NCBI GenBank assembly: GCA_913020255.1
Contig: CAJWAW010000002.1
Coordinates: 1 to 59,452, forward strand
Length of the DNA stretch: 59,452 bases
From: an uncultured Fidelibacterota bacterium
GTDB taxonomy: Bacteria; Marinisomatota; Marinisomatia; SCGC-AAA003-L08; GCA-002707645
Reading direction: 5' to 3'
Position numbers and translations under genes: made by a program. Shown here piece after piece: positions 1-9,364 of the stretch. Position 1 is the stretch's first letter, and each line of letters starts with the position of its first letter. The notes below the pieces were generated by a model, which searched no databases, was not told the origin of the DNA, and was given only the letters and a program-made list of their open reading frames with translations.

Positions 1-1
1 A

Positions 2-760
2 TTTTTCACATCTCCTAAGCATATTGAAATACAAATAATTTGCGATAAAAATAATCATGTTTACTCATTGCTTGATAGAGAATGTTCAGTTCAAAGAAGA
101 CATCAAAAAATTATTGAAGAATCACCTTCCCCGATATTGTCTAGGGATATTAGAGATAAGATGTCAGAAATATCTGTAATGGCTGCTAAGGAGATAGGTT
201 ATATTGGAGTTGGAACAATTGAGTATTTGTATGATACGAATACAAATAATTTTTATTTTATGGAAATGAATACAAGAATCCAAGTTGAACATCCAGTAAC
301 AGAAATGATTTTAAACTATGATATTGTTAAAAACCAAATAATGTGCCATTCAGGTTTATCATTACCAGATTGGTTGGCAAATATCCAACCAAGGGGTCAT
401 TCCATTGAATGTAGAATAAATGCTGAAGATCCATCAAGAAATTTCATGCCTTCTCCTGGTTTAATATCAAGTTTACATTTACCAGGTGGTAATGGTGTAA
501 GAGTTGACACTCATATTTATGCTGGCTATACAATACCTCCAACTTATGATTCAATGATAGCTAAGATTATTGTTCATGCACCATCTCGAAATGAAGCTAT
601 TAAGAAAATGTCTGGTGTTCTTGATGAATGCGTTATTGAAGGGGTTTCAACTACTATCCCTTTTCAGAAACAAGTACTACAAGATGAATTATTTTTAAAT
701 GGACAATATACCACAGGTTTTTTAAATACATTTGAATATAAGGAGAATTTAGATGAGTAA
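2..760 (+). CDS. accC: Biotin carboxylase subunit (AccC-type), 5' end cut off by the window
   Basis: C-terminal 252 residues of a biotin carboxylase, which uses ATP to load bicarbonate onto the biotin of its carrier protein for acetyl-CoA (or a related acyl-CoA) carboxylation. The frame is open to the left edge, where it reads FFTSPKHIEIQ, so the TTG at 68 is internal. Seen here are the Q-R-R-H-Q-K stretch, the ATP-grasp hallmark MEMNTRIQVEHPVTEM, and the C-terminal-domain signature IECRINAEDP followed by YDSMIAKI. A good SD (aaggag, 740-745) lies in its last codons and serves gcvH, whose ATG overlaps this stop by 8 nt. The family also includes propionyl-CoA and pyruvate carboxylase subunits, so the exact substrate is not fixed. 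Confidence 0.9.
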   Translation, partial: FFTSPKHIEIQIICDKNNHVYSLLDRECSVQRRHQKIIEESPSPILSRDIRDKMSEISVMAAKEIGYIGVGTIEYLYDTNTNNFYFMEMNTRIQVEHPVTEMILNYDIVKNQIMCHSGLSLPDWLANIQPRGHSIECRINAEDPSRNFMPSPGLISSLHLPGGNGVRVDTHIYAGYTIPPTYDSMIAKIIVHAPSRNEAIKKMSGVLDECVIEGVSTTIPFQKQVLQDELFLNGQYTTGFLNTFEYKENLDE

Positions 761-1130
761 AGATAAGTTTTTATACACAAAAGATCATGAGTGGATAAAT
801 AAAGATGGGGATGTAGCTTATATTGGTATTACAGATTATGCTCAAAGTGAGCTTGGTGATATCATTTTTGTTGAATTGCCAAACGTAGGTGACTCATTTT
901 CAATGGGTGATGTTTTTGGAACAATAGAAGCAGTGAAAACTGTAGCAGATTTATTTATGCCTGTATCTGGTACAATCGTAGATATAAATAATAAAATTGA
1001 GGATGATCCTGATCTTATAAATTCAGATGCTTTCAATACTGGTTGGATTGTTAAAATTAAAATCGAAAATAGTGATGAGTGCCTTGAATTATTAAATGAA
1101 AAAGATTATTTAAAGATTATCAATGAGTAA
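753..1130 (+). CDS. gcvH: Glycine cleavage system H protein
   Basis: Lipoyl carrier of the glycine cleavage system. It shuttles the aminomethyl group from the P protein to the T protein and then is reoxidised by the L protein. The 125-aa length is normal for GcvH. The start KDHEWI is typical, and the lipoylated lysine is K62 in IEAVKTVADLF, followed by PVSGTIVDIN. The start overlaps accC by 8 nt (ATGAGTAA). The same 8-nt string forms the junction with gcvPA downstream, so the genes are probably translationally coupled. Confidence 0.96.
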   Translation: MSKDKFLYTKDHEWINKDGDVAYIGITDYAQSELGDIIFVELPNVGDSFSMGDVFGTIEAVKTVADLFMPVSGTIVDINNKIEDDPDLINSDAFNTGWIVKIKIENSDECLELLNEKDYLKIINE

Positions 1131-2457
1131 TATACCACTAACAAATGATGAAATTGAAAAGATGCTTAAATCATTAAGCATGAATAAATTAGATGATTTA
1201 TTTGATATAGTACCAAATAAATTTAAATATGATATTGAAAAGATATCTTTAAAAGAAAGCTTAAGCGAATTTGAACTTTCTAACAAACTTAACCAAATAT
1301 CAAGTAAAAATTTAAATGCAAATAATTCATTATTTTTTATGGGTGGAGGCTCTTATGATCATTACGTGCCTCGAGTAGTAGATACTTTATCTAGTAGATC
1401 TGAATTTTATACTGCCTACACACCTTACCAACCAGAGGTCAGTCAAGGAACTCTACAATATTTGTATGAGTTCCAATCGATGATATGCTCTTTATCAGGA
1501 ATGGATGTTTCTAACGCATCTTTATATGATGGAGCTTCTGCGTTAGCTGAAGCTTGTATGATGTCAATTAAACATACAAGAAAAAATAAAGTTTTAATAT
1601 CTTCTATGGTTCATCCTGCATATATCGACGTAGTGAATACTTATCTAACACCTCAAAATATTAAAATTTCTACTATAGGAAATGTAGGTGGAGTTACATC
1701 CATTAATGATATAAAAAATAAAATGAATGATGATGTTGCATGTGTGGTAATTCAATCTCCAAACTATTATGGATTATTGGAAGATTGGGATTCTATCAGT
1801 AAAACAAAGAATACTTCAATGCTAATTGGCGTATCTGACCCACTATGTTTATCAGTTTTAAAATCACCCGGTGATAGTGGATGTGATATTTTCGTAGGAG
1901 AAGCTCAAACTCTTGGTAATTATATGCAATTTGGCGGACCTAATATAGGGTTATTGTCATGTAAAGAATTTTTAATGCGAAAGATGCCTGGAAGAATAAT
2001 TGGTAAAACTAATGATATTGAAGGAAAGCAGGGTTTTGTGATGGTTTTACAAACAAGGGAGCAGCATATACGTAGAGATCGGGCAACCTCTAATATTTGT
2101 ACAAATCAAGGATTATTGGCATTAAGATGCACAATATACCTATGTTTATTAGGAAAAAAAGGCTTGCCTAAAGTGATGCAATTATGCTTTAATAATGCTC
2201 AATATGCAGCTAGTTTAATAGAAAGTGAATGCAATAGTTTTAATTTGTATAAAAGTAAAAGAAATTTTCTTAAAGAGTTTGTTATAGAAGCTGATATTTC
2301 TGCTAAAAAAGTTCAAAATGATGCTATTAATAAAAAGATTCTAATTGATAGGCCACTCAATGATAATGATGATAATAAAATATTATTAGCTTTTACAGAA
2401 AAAAGAAATAAAGATGAAATTGATCAATTGATAGAATTTTTTAAATCATATGGATAA
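1123..2457 (+). CDS. gcvPA: Glycine dehydrogenase (decarboxylating) subunit 1
   Basis: N-terminal half (444 aa) of the split type of glycine decarboxylase (P protein). With subunit 2 it decarboxylates glycine using PLP and passes the aminomethyl group to GcvH. Diagnostic stretches are FMGGGSYDHYVPRVVD, TAYTPYQPEVSQGTLQ, SLYDGASALAEA and the late QTREQHIRRDRATSNICTNQ. The PLP lysine belongs to subunit 2 (gcvPB). That gene is not next door: the following gene is leuS, whose ATG overlaps this stop by 8 nt (ATGGATAA). gcvPB, gcvT and lpd must lie elsewhere if the system is complete. Confidence 0.94.
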   Translation: MSNIPLTNDEIEKMLKSLSMNKLDDLFDIVPNKFKYDIEKISLKESLSEFELSNKLNQISSKNLNANNSLFFMGGGSYDHYVPRVVDTLSSRSEFYTAYTPYQPEVSQGTLQYLYEFQSMICSLSGMDVSNASLYDGASALAEACMMSIKHTRKNKVLISSMVHPAYIDVVNTYLTPQNIKISTIGNVGGVTSINDIKNKMNDDVACVVIQSPNYYGLLEDWDSISKTKNTSMLIGVSDPLCLSVLKSPGDSGCDIFVGEAQTLGNYMQFGGPNIGLLSCKEFLMRKMPGRIIGKTNDIEGKQGFVMVLQTREQHIRRDRATSNICTNQGLLALRCTIYLCLLGKKGLPKVMQLCFNNAQYAASLIESECNSFNLYKSKRNFLKEFVIEADISAKKVQNDAINKKILIDRPLNDNDDNKILLAFTEKRNKDEIDQLIEFFKSYG

Positions 2458-4843
2458 TTACTATAATCATAAAGAAATTGAAAAAAAATGGCAGGATTAT
2501 TGGGAAAAAAATAAAATCAATGATGTTGACTTAAGTGATTTTAAAAATAAAAAATACATACTGACGATGTTTTCCTATCCATCCGGTGATAAGCTTCATA
2601 TTGGACATTGGTATAATTTTGGACCTGTAGATACATATACAAGATTTCTCAAAATGAATGGTTTTAATATATTTCAGCCTCAAGGTTTTGATGCCTTTGG
2701 ATTACCAGCAGAAAATTATGCTATAAAGAATGGTATTCATCCCAGTCAAAGTACAAAGAAAAATATTGATACAATGAGAAAGCAATTAAAAGCAATAGGG
2801 GCCATGTATGATTGGAGCAATGAAGTTATTACATGTCAGCCTGAATACTACAAGTGGACACAGTGGCTATTTCTACAGTTATATAATAATAACTTAGCAT
2901 ACAGAAAAGAAGCTATGGTTAATTGGGATCCAGTAGATCAAACCGTATTAGCAAATGAACAGGTTTTGTCAGATGGTACATCTGAAAGATCTGGAGCAAA
3001 GGTAGTTCAAAAGGCATTAAAACAATGGTTTTTTAAGATAACTAAATATGCTGAAGAGTTATTAAACTTTAGTGATATTAATTGGCCTAGTAAAACAGTT
3101 GCAATGCAAACTAATTGGATAGGTAAAAGTGAAGGCGCTAATATTACTTTTAAACTTGATGGAGTTGAAGATTTTATTGAAGTTTTTACAACAAGGCCTG
3201 ATACATTATTTGGTGTTACATATATGGTTATATCCCCTGAACATCCAATCGTTGAAAAATTAAATCTTCAAAAAAACAAAGAAATTTACAATTACTGTGA
3301 AAAAGCAAAGCATAAAAGTGAACTTCAGAGAACTGATTTAGATAAAGATAAGTCTGGAGTCTATACAGGGTTTGATGCAATAAATCCTATTAATAATATA
3401 AGTATACCAATATGGATAGGTGATTATGTATTAATTTCATATGGAACAGGTGCAATAATGGCAGTACCAGGTCACGATCAGAGAGATTATGATTTTGCAA
3501 AAAAATATAATCTTGATATTAAAAAAGTTGTTGATGACAATAATGGTGTATCGATTGATAATCAAGCATTTACAGATTATGGTTTTTCAATAAATTCTGA
3601 TTTTTTGAATAAATTAGATACAGCTAGTTCAAAAATTAAAATGATTAAATACTTAGAGAATAGTAAGATTGGCAAGAGAAAGATAACATACAAGTTGAAG
3701 GATTGGCTTATCTCAAGGCAAAGATATTGGGGTGCGCCAATACCAATAGTTTACGATCCAGATGGTCATGCGCATCCTATACCTGAAAAACATTTACCTT
3801 GGTTATTACCTAATGATGTTGAATATAAACCTAAGGGTACGTCTCCTTTGGGTTCTTCGAAAGAGCTTGTAGATAGAACTGAAAAAATATTTGGTAAGGG
3901 GTGGACTCCAGAGATAGATACAATGGATACATTTGTGTGTTCATCTTGGTATTATTTGCGCTATGCTGATTCAATCAATAATAATGAACCATTTTCAAAT
4001 GGATCTTTAAAATGGCTTCCTGTCGACCACTATATTGGAGGATCTGAGCATGCAACAATGCATTTACTGTATGCTCGCTTTATAACTAAATGCTTAAGAG
4101 ACTTAAAATTTATTGACTTTAGTGAACCTTTTTTACATTTATTTCATCAAGGTATGATAACTAAAGATGGATCAAAAATGTCTAAATCTAAAGGTAATAC
4201 AGTTTCACCGGATAAATTTGTTGATGCATATGGATCTGATACATTTAGATGTTATCTTATGTTTATGGGTCCATTTGATGAGGGTGGAGATTGGAATGAT
4301 AAAGGCATTACTGGTATAGATAGATTCTTAAAACGTTCTTATCGTTTAATATCTAATGAATCTTTAAATGTTGCTCATGATAATGAAGATGAATATATGC
4401 TTCATAATACGATAAAACTAATTACTGATAATTTACATGTTATGAAGTTTAACACATCAATTAGCAAGCTGATGGAACTTGTAAACTATTTTTATGAAAA
4501 AGGGTTATCCTTAGAATATAAAAAGATTTATGTGAAATTATTATCTCCATTAGCACCTCATCTCTCTGAGGAATTATGGTCTTTATTGGGTAATGAGAAG
4601 TCTGTATTTAATAATACTTGGCCTAAATATGATGAATCTAAAACTAAAAAAGATAATGTCAAAATTGCTGTTCAAGTTAATGGAAAGGTTAGATGTACCG
4701 TAATCATTGGATTAAATGATGACAAGGAGTCAATTCTTATGATTGCTAAAAGTAATACTAATGTTCAAAACTACTTAAATAACAAAAAAATAATTAAAGA
4801 GATTTATATTCCAGGAAAAATTATAAATTTTGTTGTAAATTAA
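2450..4843 (+). CDS. leuS: Leucyl-tRNA synthetase
   Basis: Class I synthetase that attaches leucine to tRNA-Leu in the cytoplasm; 797 aa, within the bacterial range though on the short side. The HIGH signature is at residues 50-53 (KLHIGHW) and the KMSKS loop at 576-580. Between them is the CP1 editing domain with TTRPDTLFGVTY near residue 250, so post-transfer editing is probably retained. The WYYLRYAD stretch before the KMSKS loop is also LeuS-like. It overlaps gcvPA at its start and lies 4 nt before the M3 peptidase gene. Confidence 0.97.
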   Translation: MDNYYNHKEIEKKWQDYWEKNKINDVDLSDFKNKKYILTMFSYPSGDKLHIGHWYNFGPVDTYTRFLKMNGFNIFQPQGFDAFGLPAENYAIKNGIHPSQSTKKNIDTMRKQLKAIGAMYDWSNEVITCQPEYYKWTQWLFLQLYNNNLAYRKEAMVNWDPVDQTVLANEQVLSDGTSERSGAKVVQKALKQWFFKITKYAEELLNFSDINWPSKTVAMQTNWIGKSEGANITFKLDGVEDFIEVFTTRPDTLFGVTYMVISPEHPIVEKLNLQKNKEIYNYCEKAKHKSELQRTDLDKDKSGVYTGFDAINPINNISIPIWIGDYVLISYGTGAIMAVPGHDQRDYDFAKKYNLDIKKVVDDNNGVSIDNQAFTDYGFSINSDFLNKLDTASSKIKMIKYLENSKIGKRKITYKLKDWLISRQRYWGAPIPIVYDPDGHAHPIPEKHLPWLLPNDVEYKPKGTSPLGSSKELVDRTEKIFGKGWTPEIDTMDTFVCSSWYYLRYADSINNNEPFSNGSLKWLPVDHYIGGSEHATMHLLYARFITKCLRDLKFIDFSEPFLHLFHQGMITKDGSKMSKSKGNTVSPDKFVDAYGSDTFRCYLMFMGPFDEGGDWNDKGITGIDRFLKRSYRLISNESLNVAHDNEDEYMLHNTIKLITDNLHVMKFNTSISKLMELVNYFYEKGLSLEYKKIYVKLLSPLAPHLSEELWSLLGNEKSVFNNTWPKYDESKTKKDNVKIAVQVNGKVRCTVIIGLNDDKESILMIAKSNTNVQNYLNNKKIIKEIYIPGKIINFVVN

Positions 4844-4847
4844 TCAC

Positions 4848-6878
4848 ATGAATACTAATCCATTACTTCTTAAAAAAACAAATAATTACAACTCAGTACC
4901 ATTTAAGAACATTAAAGTTGAGCATTTTATACCTGCTTTAAACAAATCAATTTTAGAAGCAGAAAAAAATATATCTAATATTGAAAATTGTGTTGAAGAA
5001 CCTTCATTTTCTAATGTTATTTTACCTATTGAATCTGCATTTGATACAGTTGAGTATATAGTAACAGTATATTATCATTATTTCGCGTCAATTGCTAGTG
5101 ATGATATAAGAAAGCTAGTTTCAGAAATAAGTTCAATTAGTACAAAGCTAAATAATGATGTTTATTTAAATGAAAAATTATTTAAAAAAATCAAGTATGT
5201 ATATAAAAATAAAGAATCTAATAATTATAACTCTGATGATTTAAGACTTCTAGATGAAATATATAGCTCATTTATTAGAAATGGTGCAAATTTAAATCAA
5301 GTTGATAAAGCTAAATATCGCACACTTACAGAAAAGTTATCACAGCTAAGTCCTAAATATTCAAATAACGTATTAAATGCAACAAATAAAATAAATGAAT
5401 ATTGGATAGATAATGAAGATGATTTGATTGGTATTCCTGAAAATGCCGTTGAATCTGCTAAGTTGTATGCAAAAAGTAAAATGAAAGAAGATTTGTGGTG
5501 CTTTACGTTAGATACTAATTTTGGTATTTTATTGAAGTCTTGTAAAAACAGAGCAATTAGAGCAGAAGTTTATAAGCTATATGGATCAAAATGTAATGGG
5601 GGGGAGTTTGATAATTCTGATAATTTAAAATTAATATCAAAATTAAGACATGAGAAAGCCAATTTATTAGGATATGATACGCATGCAGATTATGTTCTAG
5701 ATAGGCGAATGGCAAAAAATAAAAAAAATGTATATAAATTAATTGATGATTTAATTAAACCTTCATACAAAGCTGCTTTAGATGAATATAATAATTTAAA
5801 AGAGTACGCTCTAAATAAAGATAATCTCAAAGAATTAGAGCCTTGGGATTTGCAGTATTATAGCAATTTATATAAAATGGAAGTATATAACTTTGATGAG
5901 GAAGTGCTTAGGCCATATTTTCAATCTGAGAATGTAATTCAAGGTGTATTTGAAGTCGCTAATAAATTATACGGATTAACTTTTAATGAGCTTCAAGAGG
6001 TTGATAAGTTTCACAAGGATGTTAAGGTGTACGAAGTTAAAGATTACAATGAAGAATTTATTGGATTGCTTTATGAGGATATATACCCTAGATCTACTAA
6101 AAGAGGTGGTGCATGGATGAATCAATTAAGATCACAGGGTATGTCTTCTGGTGAAAAAGAATATCCACATGTAACATTTAATTGTAATTTGACAAAATCT
6201 ACTACATCAAAGCCTGCCTTGCTAAGTCTTTCAGAGGTAAGAACTATTTTCCATGAGTTTGGTCATTGTTTACATGGATTATTAACAGATGTTAAGTATA
6301 AGTCTCAAGGGGGTATGAGCGTATATTGGGATTTTGTTGAATTACCATCTCAGATTTTTGAAAATTGGCTACTTGAGCCTGAGGTTTTGAATATGTTTGC
6401 TAAACATTACAAGACAGGTGAATTAATTCCAAGCGAATATATTGACAAAATCAATGAGCTTAAAACCTATATGTCAGGTACAATGTCCTTAAGGCAATTA
6501 CAGTTATGCAAAATTGATATGGCATGGCATGATGGCTATAAAGATATTGATAGTGTAGAAGAATATGAAAATTTAGTTTTAAAAGATTGTAAAATATTAG
6601 GTCATGTGAAAGGTAATTCAGTATCTTCTTCATTTTCTCATATCTTTAGCGGTGGATATTCAGCTGGATATTATTCATACAAATGGGCTGAATTATTAGA
6701 GGCTGATGCATTTGAAAAATTTAAAGAAACTGGTATTTTTAATAAAGATACAGCAAACTCATTTAGAAATAATATATTATCTAAAGGAAATACGGAACAT
6801 CCTATGAATTTATACGTTAAATTTAGAGGTAGGGAACCTAAAGTTGATGCTTTATTAAAAAAATCAGGACTAGTTTAA
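4848..6878 (+). CDS. prlC: M3 family oligopeptidase (oligopeptidase A / Dcp type)
   Basis: Cytosolic zinc metallopeptidase that trims short peptides; 676 aa, close to PrlC and Dcp of enterics (about 680). The zinc site HEFGH is at residues 469-473 (TIFHEFGHCLHGLL). The third-ligand region follows as VYWDFVELPSQIFENW, closer in wording to oligopeptidase A than to Dcp, and the C-terminal SGGYSAGYYSYKWAE is typical of the family. No signal peptide is visible. The symbol is by resemblance; a Dcp-like specificity cannot be excluded. Its TAA (6876-6878) shares one base with the proposed ATT start of the next gene. Confidence 0.88.
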   Translation: MNTNPLLLKKTNNYNSVPFKNIKVEHFIPALNKSILEAEKNISNIENCVEEPSFSNVILPIESAFDTVEYIVTVYYHYFASIASDDIRKLVSEISSISTKLNNDVYLNEKLFKKIKYVYKNKESNNYNSDDLRLLDEIYSSFIRNGANLNQVDKAKYRTLTEKLSQLSPKYSNNVLNATNKINEYWIDNEDDLIGIPENAVESAKLYAKSKMKEDLWCFTLDTNFGILLKSCKNRAIRAEVYKLYGSKCNGGEFDNSDNLKLISKLRHEKANLLGYDTHADYVLDRRMAKNKKNVYKLIDDLIKPSYKAALDEYNNLKEYALNKDNLKELEPWDLQYYSNLYKMEVYNFDEEVLRPYFQSENVIQGVFEVANKLYGLTFNELQEVDKFHKDVKVYEVKDYNEEFIGLLYEDIYPRSTKRGGAWMNQLRSQGMSSGEKEYPHVTFNCNLTKSTTSKPALLSLSEVRTIFHEFGHCLHGLLTDVKYKSQGGMSVYWDFVELPSQIFENWLLEPEVLNMFAKHYKTGELIPSEYIDKINELKTYMSGTMSLRQLQLCKIDMAWHDGYKDIDSVEEYENLVLKDCKILGHVKGNSVSSSFSHIFSGGYSAGYYSYKWAELLEADAFEKFKETGIFNKDTANSFRNNILSKGNTEHPMNLYVKFRGREPKVDALLKKSGLV

Positions 6879-7711
6879 TTATTAAAATATATTTTATAAT
6901 TTTTTTTTCATTACTGTTTAATCAAACAAAAAATAATCCTTCAATAGAATTTAGTATTGGAACAAATCACCCAACGGGAGAATTTTCTAAATATGCAGAT
7001 TCAGGTTTTTCAATGAAGCTGACATACTCTCAAGCTTTCGAAAGAAATGGTCTAATTAAATGGCAAGCTGGAGGGCAATACATTCACTTTAGAAGCAATT
7101 CATATTATGATCAGTTTTCTATGGAAAATAGCTATGGTCCTTATGTAGATGTTGTTAATTCTGAACAAGCTTTAGTTCTTAATGGTGGTCTTAGAATCTC
7201 AGCATCAAAAGGCTTATTTTCAAAAGGTAATTTTAAGCCGTATATAGGTGGAAGTGTAGGTTTAGCATTTTTTAGTGAAACTACTAAATGGGATTGGGGT
7301 AATTCATTTAATGATGATTGCAGTTTAGCTGGCTGGATACTAGATTTAGCTTTCGATACTTTTGATTGCGGAGATGATGTAACTTCAATTTCAAATACAT
7401 TAGATTCAAGAGTTGAACCTATATTTTCTATTGATATAGGAGGAAATTTATATTTCAAGGAAAATCATAAAACTGGCTTAGATTTTGGAATCAGATATAA
7501 TATGGTTACAGGTTTAAAGCGACCACAAACCCAATATGAGCTATCTGATGATGATTCAGGAATTCTAGAAAATACTCACGCGTATATATCTAAAAGATTG
7601 CAAGCTGATTATTATACATGGTATATAGGTGTTTCTGTAAAATTAGATAAAAGCAATAGATCTAAAAGAAAAGAAGAAAAGAAACGTAGAAGACAAGGTA
7701 AGTTAATTTAA
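6878..7711 (+). CDS. Outer-membrane beta-barrel-like protein, apparent ATT start
   Basis: A 277-aa protein if started at 6878; the first canonical start in this frame (ATG 7013) would remove 45 residues. The frame is open back to a TGA at 6845-6847 and contains no ATG, GTG or TTG before 7013. From 6878 it encodes IIKIYFIIFFSLLFNQTKNN, a good signal peptide, then strand-like FSIGTNHPTGEFSKY. ATT at 6878-6880 overlaps the peptidase stop as TAATT, matching the TAATG overlaps elsewhere in the window, and AGGA (6866-6869) is 8 nt upstream. The body has alternating aromatic/glycine-rich strands (KPYIGGSVGLAFF, YYTWYIGVSVKL). The tail is highly basic (KRKEEKKRRR). It resembles porin-family outer-membrane proteins; function unknown. 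Confidence 0.7.
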   Translation: MIKIYFIIFFSLLFNQTKNNPSIEFSIGTNHPTGEFSKYADSGFSMKLTYSQAFERNGLIKWQAGGQYIHFRSNSYYDQFSMENSYGPYVDVVNSEQALVLNGGLRISASKGLFSKGNFKPYIGGSVGLAFFSETTKWDWGNSFNDDCSLAGWILDLAFDTFDCGDDVTSISNTLDSRVEPIFSIDIGGNLYFKENHKTGLDFGIRYNMVTGLKRPQTQYELSDDDSGILENTHAYISKRLQADYYTWYIGVSVKLDKSNRSKRKEEKKRRRQGKLI

Positions 7712-7733
7712 ATATTTTGTTCAGTATTTATTA

Positions 7734-7874
7734 TTAGACATAATATATATTATCAGCAATTTCTATGTCCGATTTATATTGATTAGAGCCTAATTTATCA
7801 GTTACTGCTCCCATAAATAAAAAAATACTTGATGCTAGCAAAAACCCTATAACAAATGATTTTGAGTCTTTCAT
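7734..7874 (-). CDS. 46-aa single-pass membrane peptide downstream of hpf
   Basis: Small gene reading MKDSKSFVIGFLLASSIFLF at its N-terminus, then a polar tail ending NIYYV. It has one predicted transmembrane segment (about residues 7-24) with a basic/polar N-terminal flank. A perfect Shine-Dalgarno AGGAGGG lies just upstream of the ATG (on plus, ccctcct at 7878-7884), the strongest in this part of the window and good evidence that it is translated. It follows hpf by 16 nt on the same strand and ends 22 nt from the convergent outer-membrane protein gene. No family recognised. Confidence 0.7.
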   Translation of the reverse strand: MKDSKSFVIGFLLASSIFLFMGAVTDKLGSNQYKSDIEIADNIYYV

Positions 7875-7890
7875 TTACCCTCCTTTAGAT

Positions 7891-8169
7891 TTAATAATGT
7901 GATTTATTTTTTTGAATCTGAGATTTGATATTATCGATGGCCATAACAATAGTTTTTTCAAATACTGATGAATAACATTTTGTAACGTAAGTATTTTTTC
8001 TTGATTTGATAATTAATTCAACCTTTTCTGCTCTAGATTCTTTAAGTAATACTACTTTAATGCTTGATATATCCTTATCAAAAGTACTTAGTTTTTCTAA
8101 TTTTGAATGAATAAGATCCACAAGCTCTGAGCTTGGACTAAAACCTCTAGATGTTAAATCAATATTCAT
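7891..8169 (-). CDS. hpf: Ribosome hibernation promoting factor (short HPF/RaiA family)
   Basis: A 92-aa protein of the short HPF/YfiA class, which binds in the 30S decoding channel and inactivates or dimerises ribosomes in stationary phase or starvation. The sequence starts MNIDLTSRGF and continues LVDLIHSKLEKLSTFDKDI..IKVVLLKE, the usual beta-alpha-beta layout, ending in an amphipathic helix (IDNIKSQIQKNK). It lacks the C-terminal dimerisation domain of long HPF. The SD AAAGGATATAATT precedes the ATG. It is the penultimate gene of the minus-strand lipid cassette, 35 nt after the flavoprotein gene, so it may be co-transcribed. Confidence 0.85.
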   Translation of the reverse strand: MNIDLTSRGFSPSSELVDLIHSKLEKLSTFDKDISSIKVVLLKESRAEKVELIIKSRKNTYVTKCYSSVFEKTIVMAIDNIKSQIQKNKSHY

Positions 8170-8204
8170 AATTATATCCTTTCTTTAAAATTAGTTTATT
8201 AAAA

Positions 8205-9359
8205 TCAATTTAAGCTTTCCGCTAATAATCTACCACTTTTTAAAGCTCCATCAATTGAGGCTTCTTGCGACCAATCACCACAAAAATATAAATTATTTTT
8301 AGGATCAAGCTTTGCAATAGTTTTGGGTAGTGAATTTTTTATAGTATAGCTTTTAACTATATTAATATCATTGTGATTTAATTTAGTTATATTTATGAAT
8401 TCATCTAATAATACTTGATCATCTGCATCTGCGAATAACGTCGATATTGAATAAAGATTATCCTGTTTTGTGCTATACTTTTTTGAAATATTAGTTAGAC
8501 ATTGTATAGAGTTTATCATTAGATGCTCATCAGGAATTAGTAAAATCGATTTATTTAGAACTTTTTTTAAGGAGCTAACATATAGTGTCTTATTTTCATT
8601 ATAAGAGATATTTACATCGATATCTGTAATATCTTTAATATTATGCAAAGGGCAAGCTAAAATAATTATATCAAAGTCATATGTATCTCCATTTGAAAAA
8701 ACGGCTGTATTATTATTAACATCTTTTAATTCCATATTGTAATTAATTTTTAAATCAGCTACTTCAATAATTGCTTTTGGTAAATATCGCATTCCTTTTG
8801 CAGGGAGGCTTGCTTTTCCAAAAGCAAACTTCTTAAAAATTTTATGAAAAAAGTCTGCTTTAGTTGAAAGTTTTTTAGATAGAAATACTCCTTTAAAAAA
8901 TGGATTTAGAAATAATTCACGAGATTTCTTTGAAAAAATTTTTTTAAATAACTCCCCCACTGTTTGTTTTTTTAGCTTAGGGTTAATAAACAAAAATAAA
9001 GTTTTGATAATATCAGGGATAGTAAAAATGTTAAAGGTATTTGATTTTGCAAATTTTATAGGATGAAATATTGGATTATATACCTTAAGATTACCTTTAT
9101 TATTAAATATTTCAGCACCAGAATCAAAATATTTTAAATCTAGCTTATTATAAACGTCTAATCTTTTTACTTCATCATAATTGTTTAATAGTACTTGAAA
9201 GCCAATATCGCAAATATAACCATCGATTTTTTCAGAAGATACTCTACCGCCAGGCACAGTCCTTTTTTCGAAGATTTTGACATCAAATTTACTTTTATCT
9301 AAATAATGAGCACAGGATAAGCCGGACAATCCTGAGCCTATGATTATAATTTTTTTCAT
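8205..9359 (-). CDS. FAD-dependent amine-oxidase/desaturase-like oxidoreductase
   Basis: A 384-aa flavoprotein. The dinucleotide-binding motif IIIGSGLSGLSCAHYL is at residues 4-19, with the acidic ribose contact in DVKIFEKRTVPGGRV. A C-terminal FAD motif LYFCGDWSQEASIDGALKSGRLLAE completes the amine-oxidase/phytoene-desaturase fold. The stretch IDGYICDIGFQVLLNNY is characteristic of a subgroup annotated only as NAD(P)/FAD-dependent oxidoreductase. The substrate is not known from sequence. It starts 5 nt after the fatty-acid desaturase stop and lies downstream of two Cfa-like methyltransferases, so an acyl-lipid or isoprenoid substrate is a reasonable inference. Carotenoid genes (crtB, crtE) are absent nearby. 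Confidence 0.8.
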   Translation of the reverse strand: MKKIIIIGSGLSGLSCAHYLDKSKFDVKIFEKRTVPGGRVSSEKIDGYICDIGFQVLLNNYDEVKRLDVYNKLDLKYFDSGAEIFNNKGNLKVYNPIFHPIKFAKSNTFNIFTIPDIIKTLFLFINPKLKKQTVGELFKKIFSKKSRELFLNPFFKGVFLSKKLSTKADFFHKIFKKFAFGKASLPAKGMRYLPKAIIEVADLKINYNMELKDVNNNTAVFSNGDTYDFDIIILACPLHNIKDITDIDVNISYNENKTLYVSSLKKVLNKSILLIPDEHLMINSIQCLTNISKKYSTKQDNLYSISTLFADADDQVLLDEFINITKLNHNDINIVKSYTIKNSLPKTIAKLDPKNNLYFCGDWSQEASIDGALKSGRLLAESLN

Positions 9360-9364
9360 GATTA

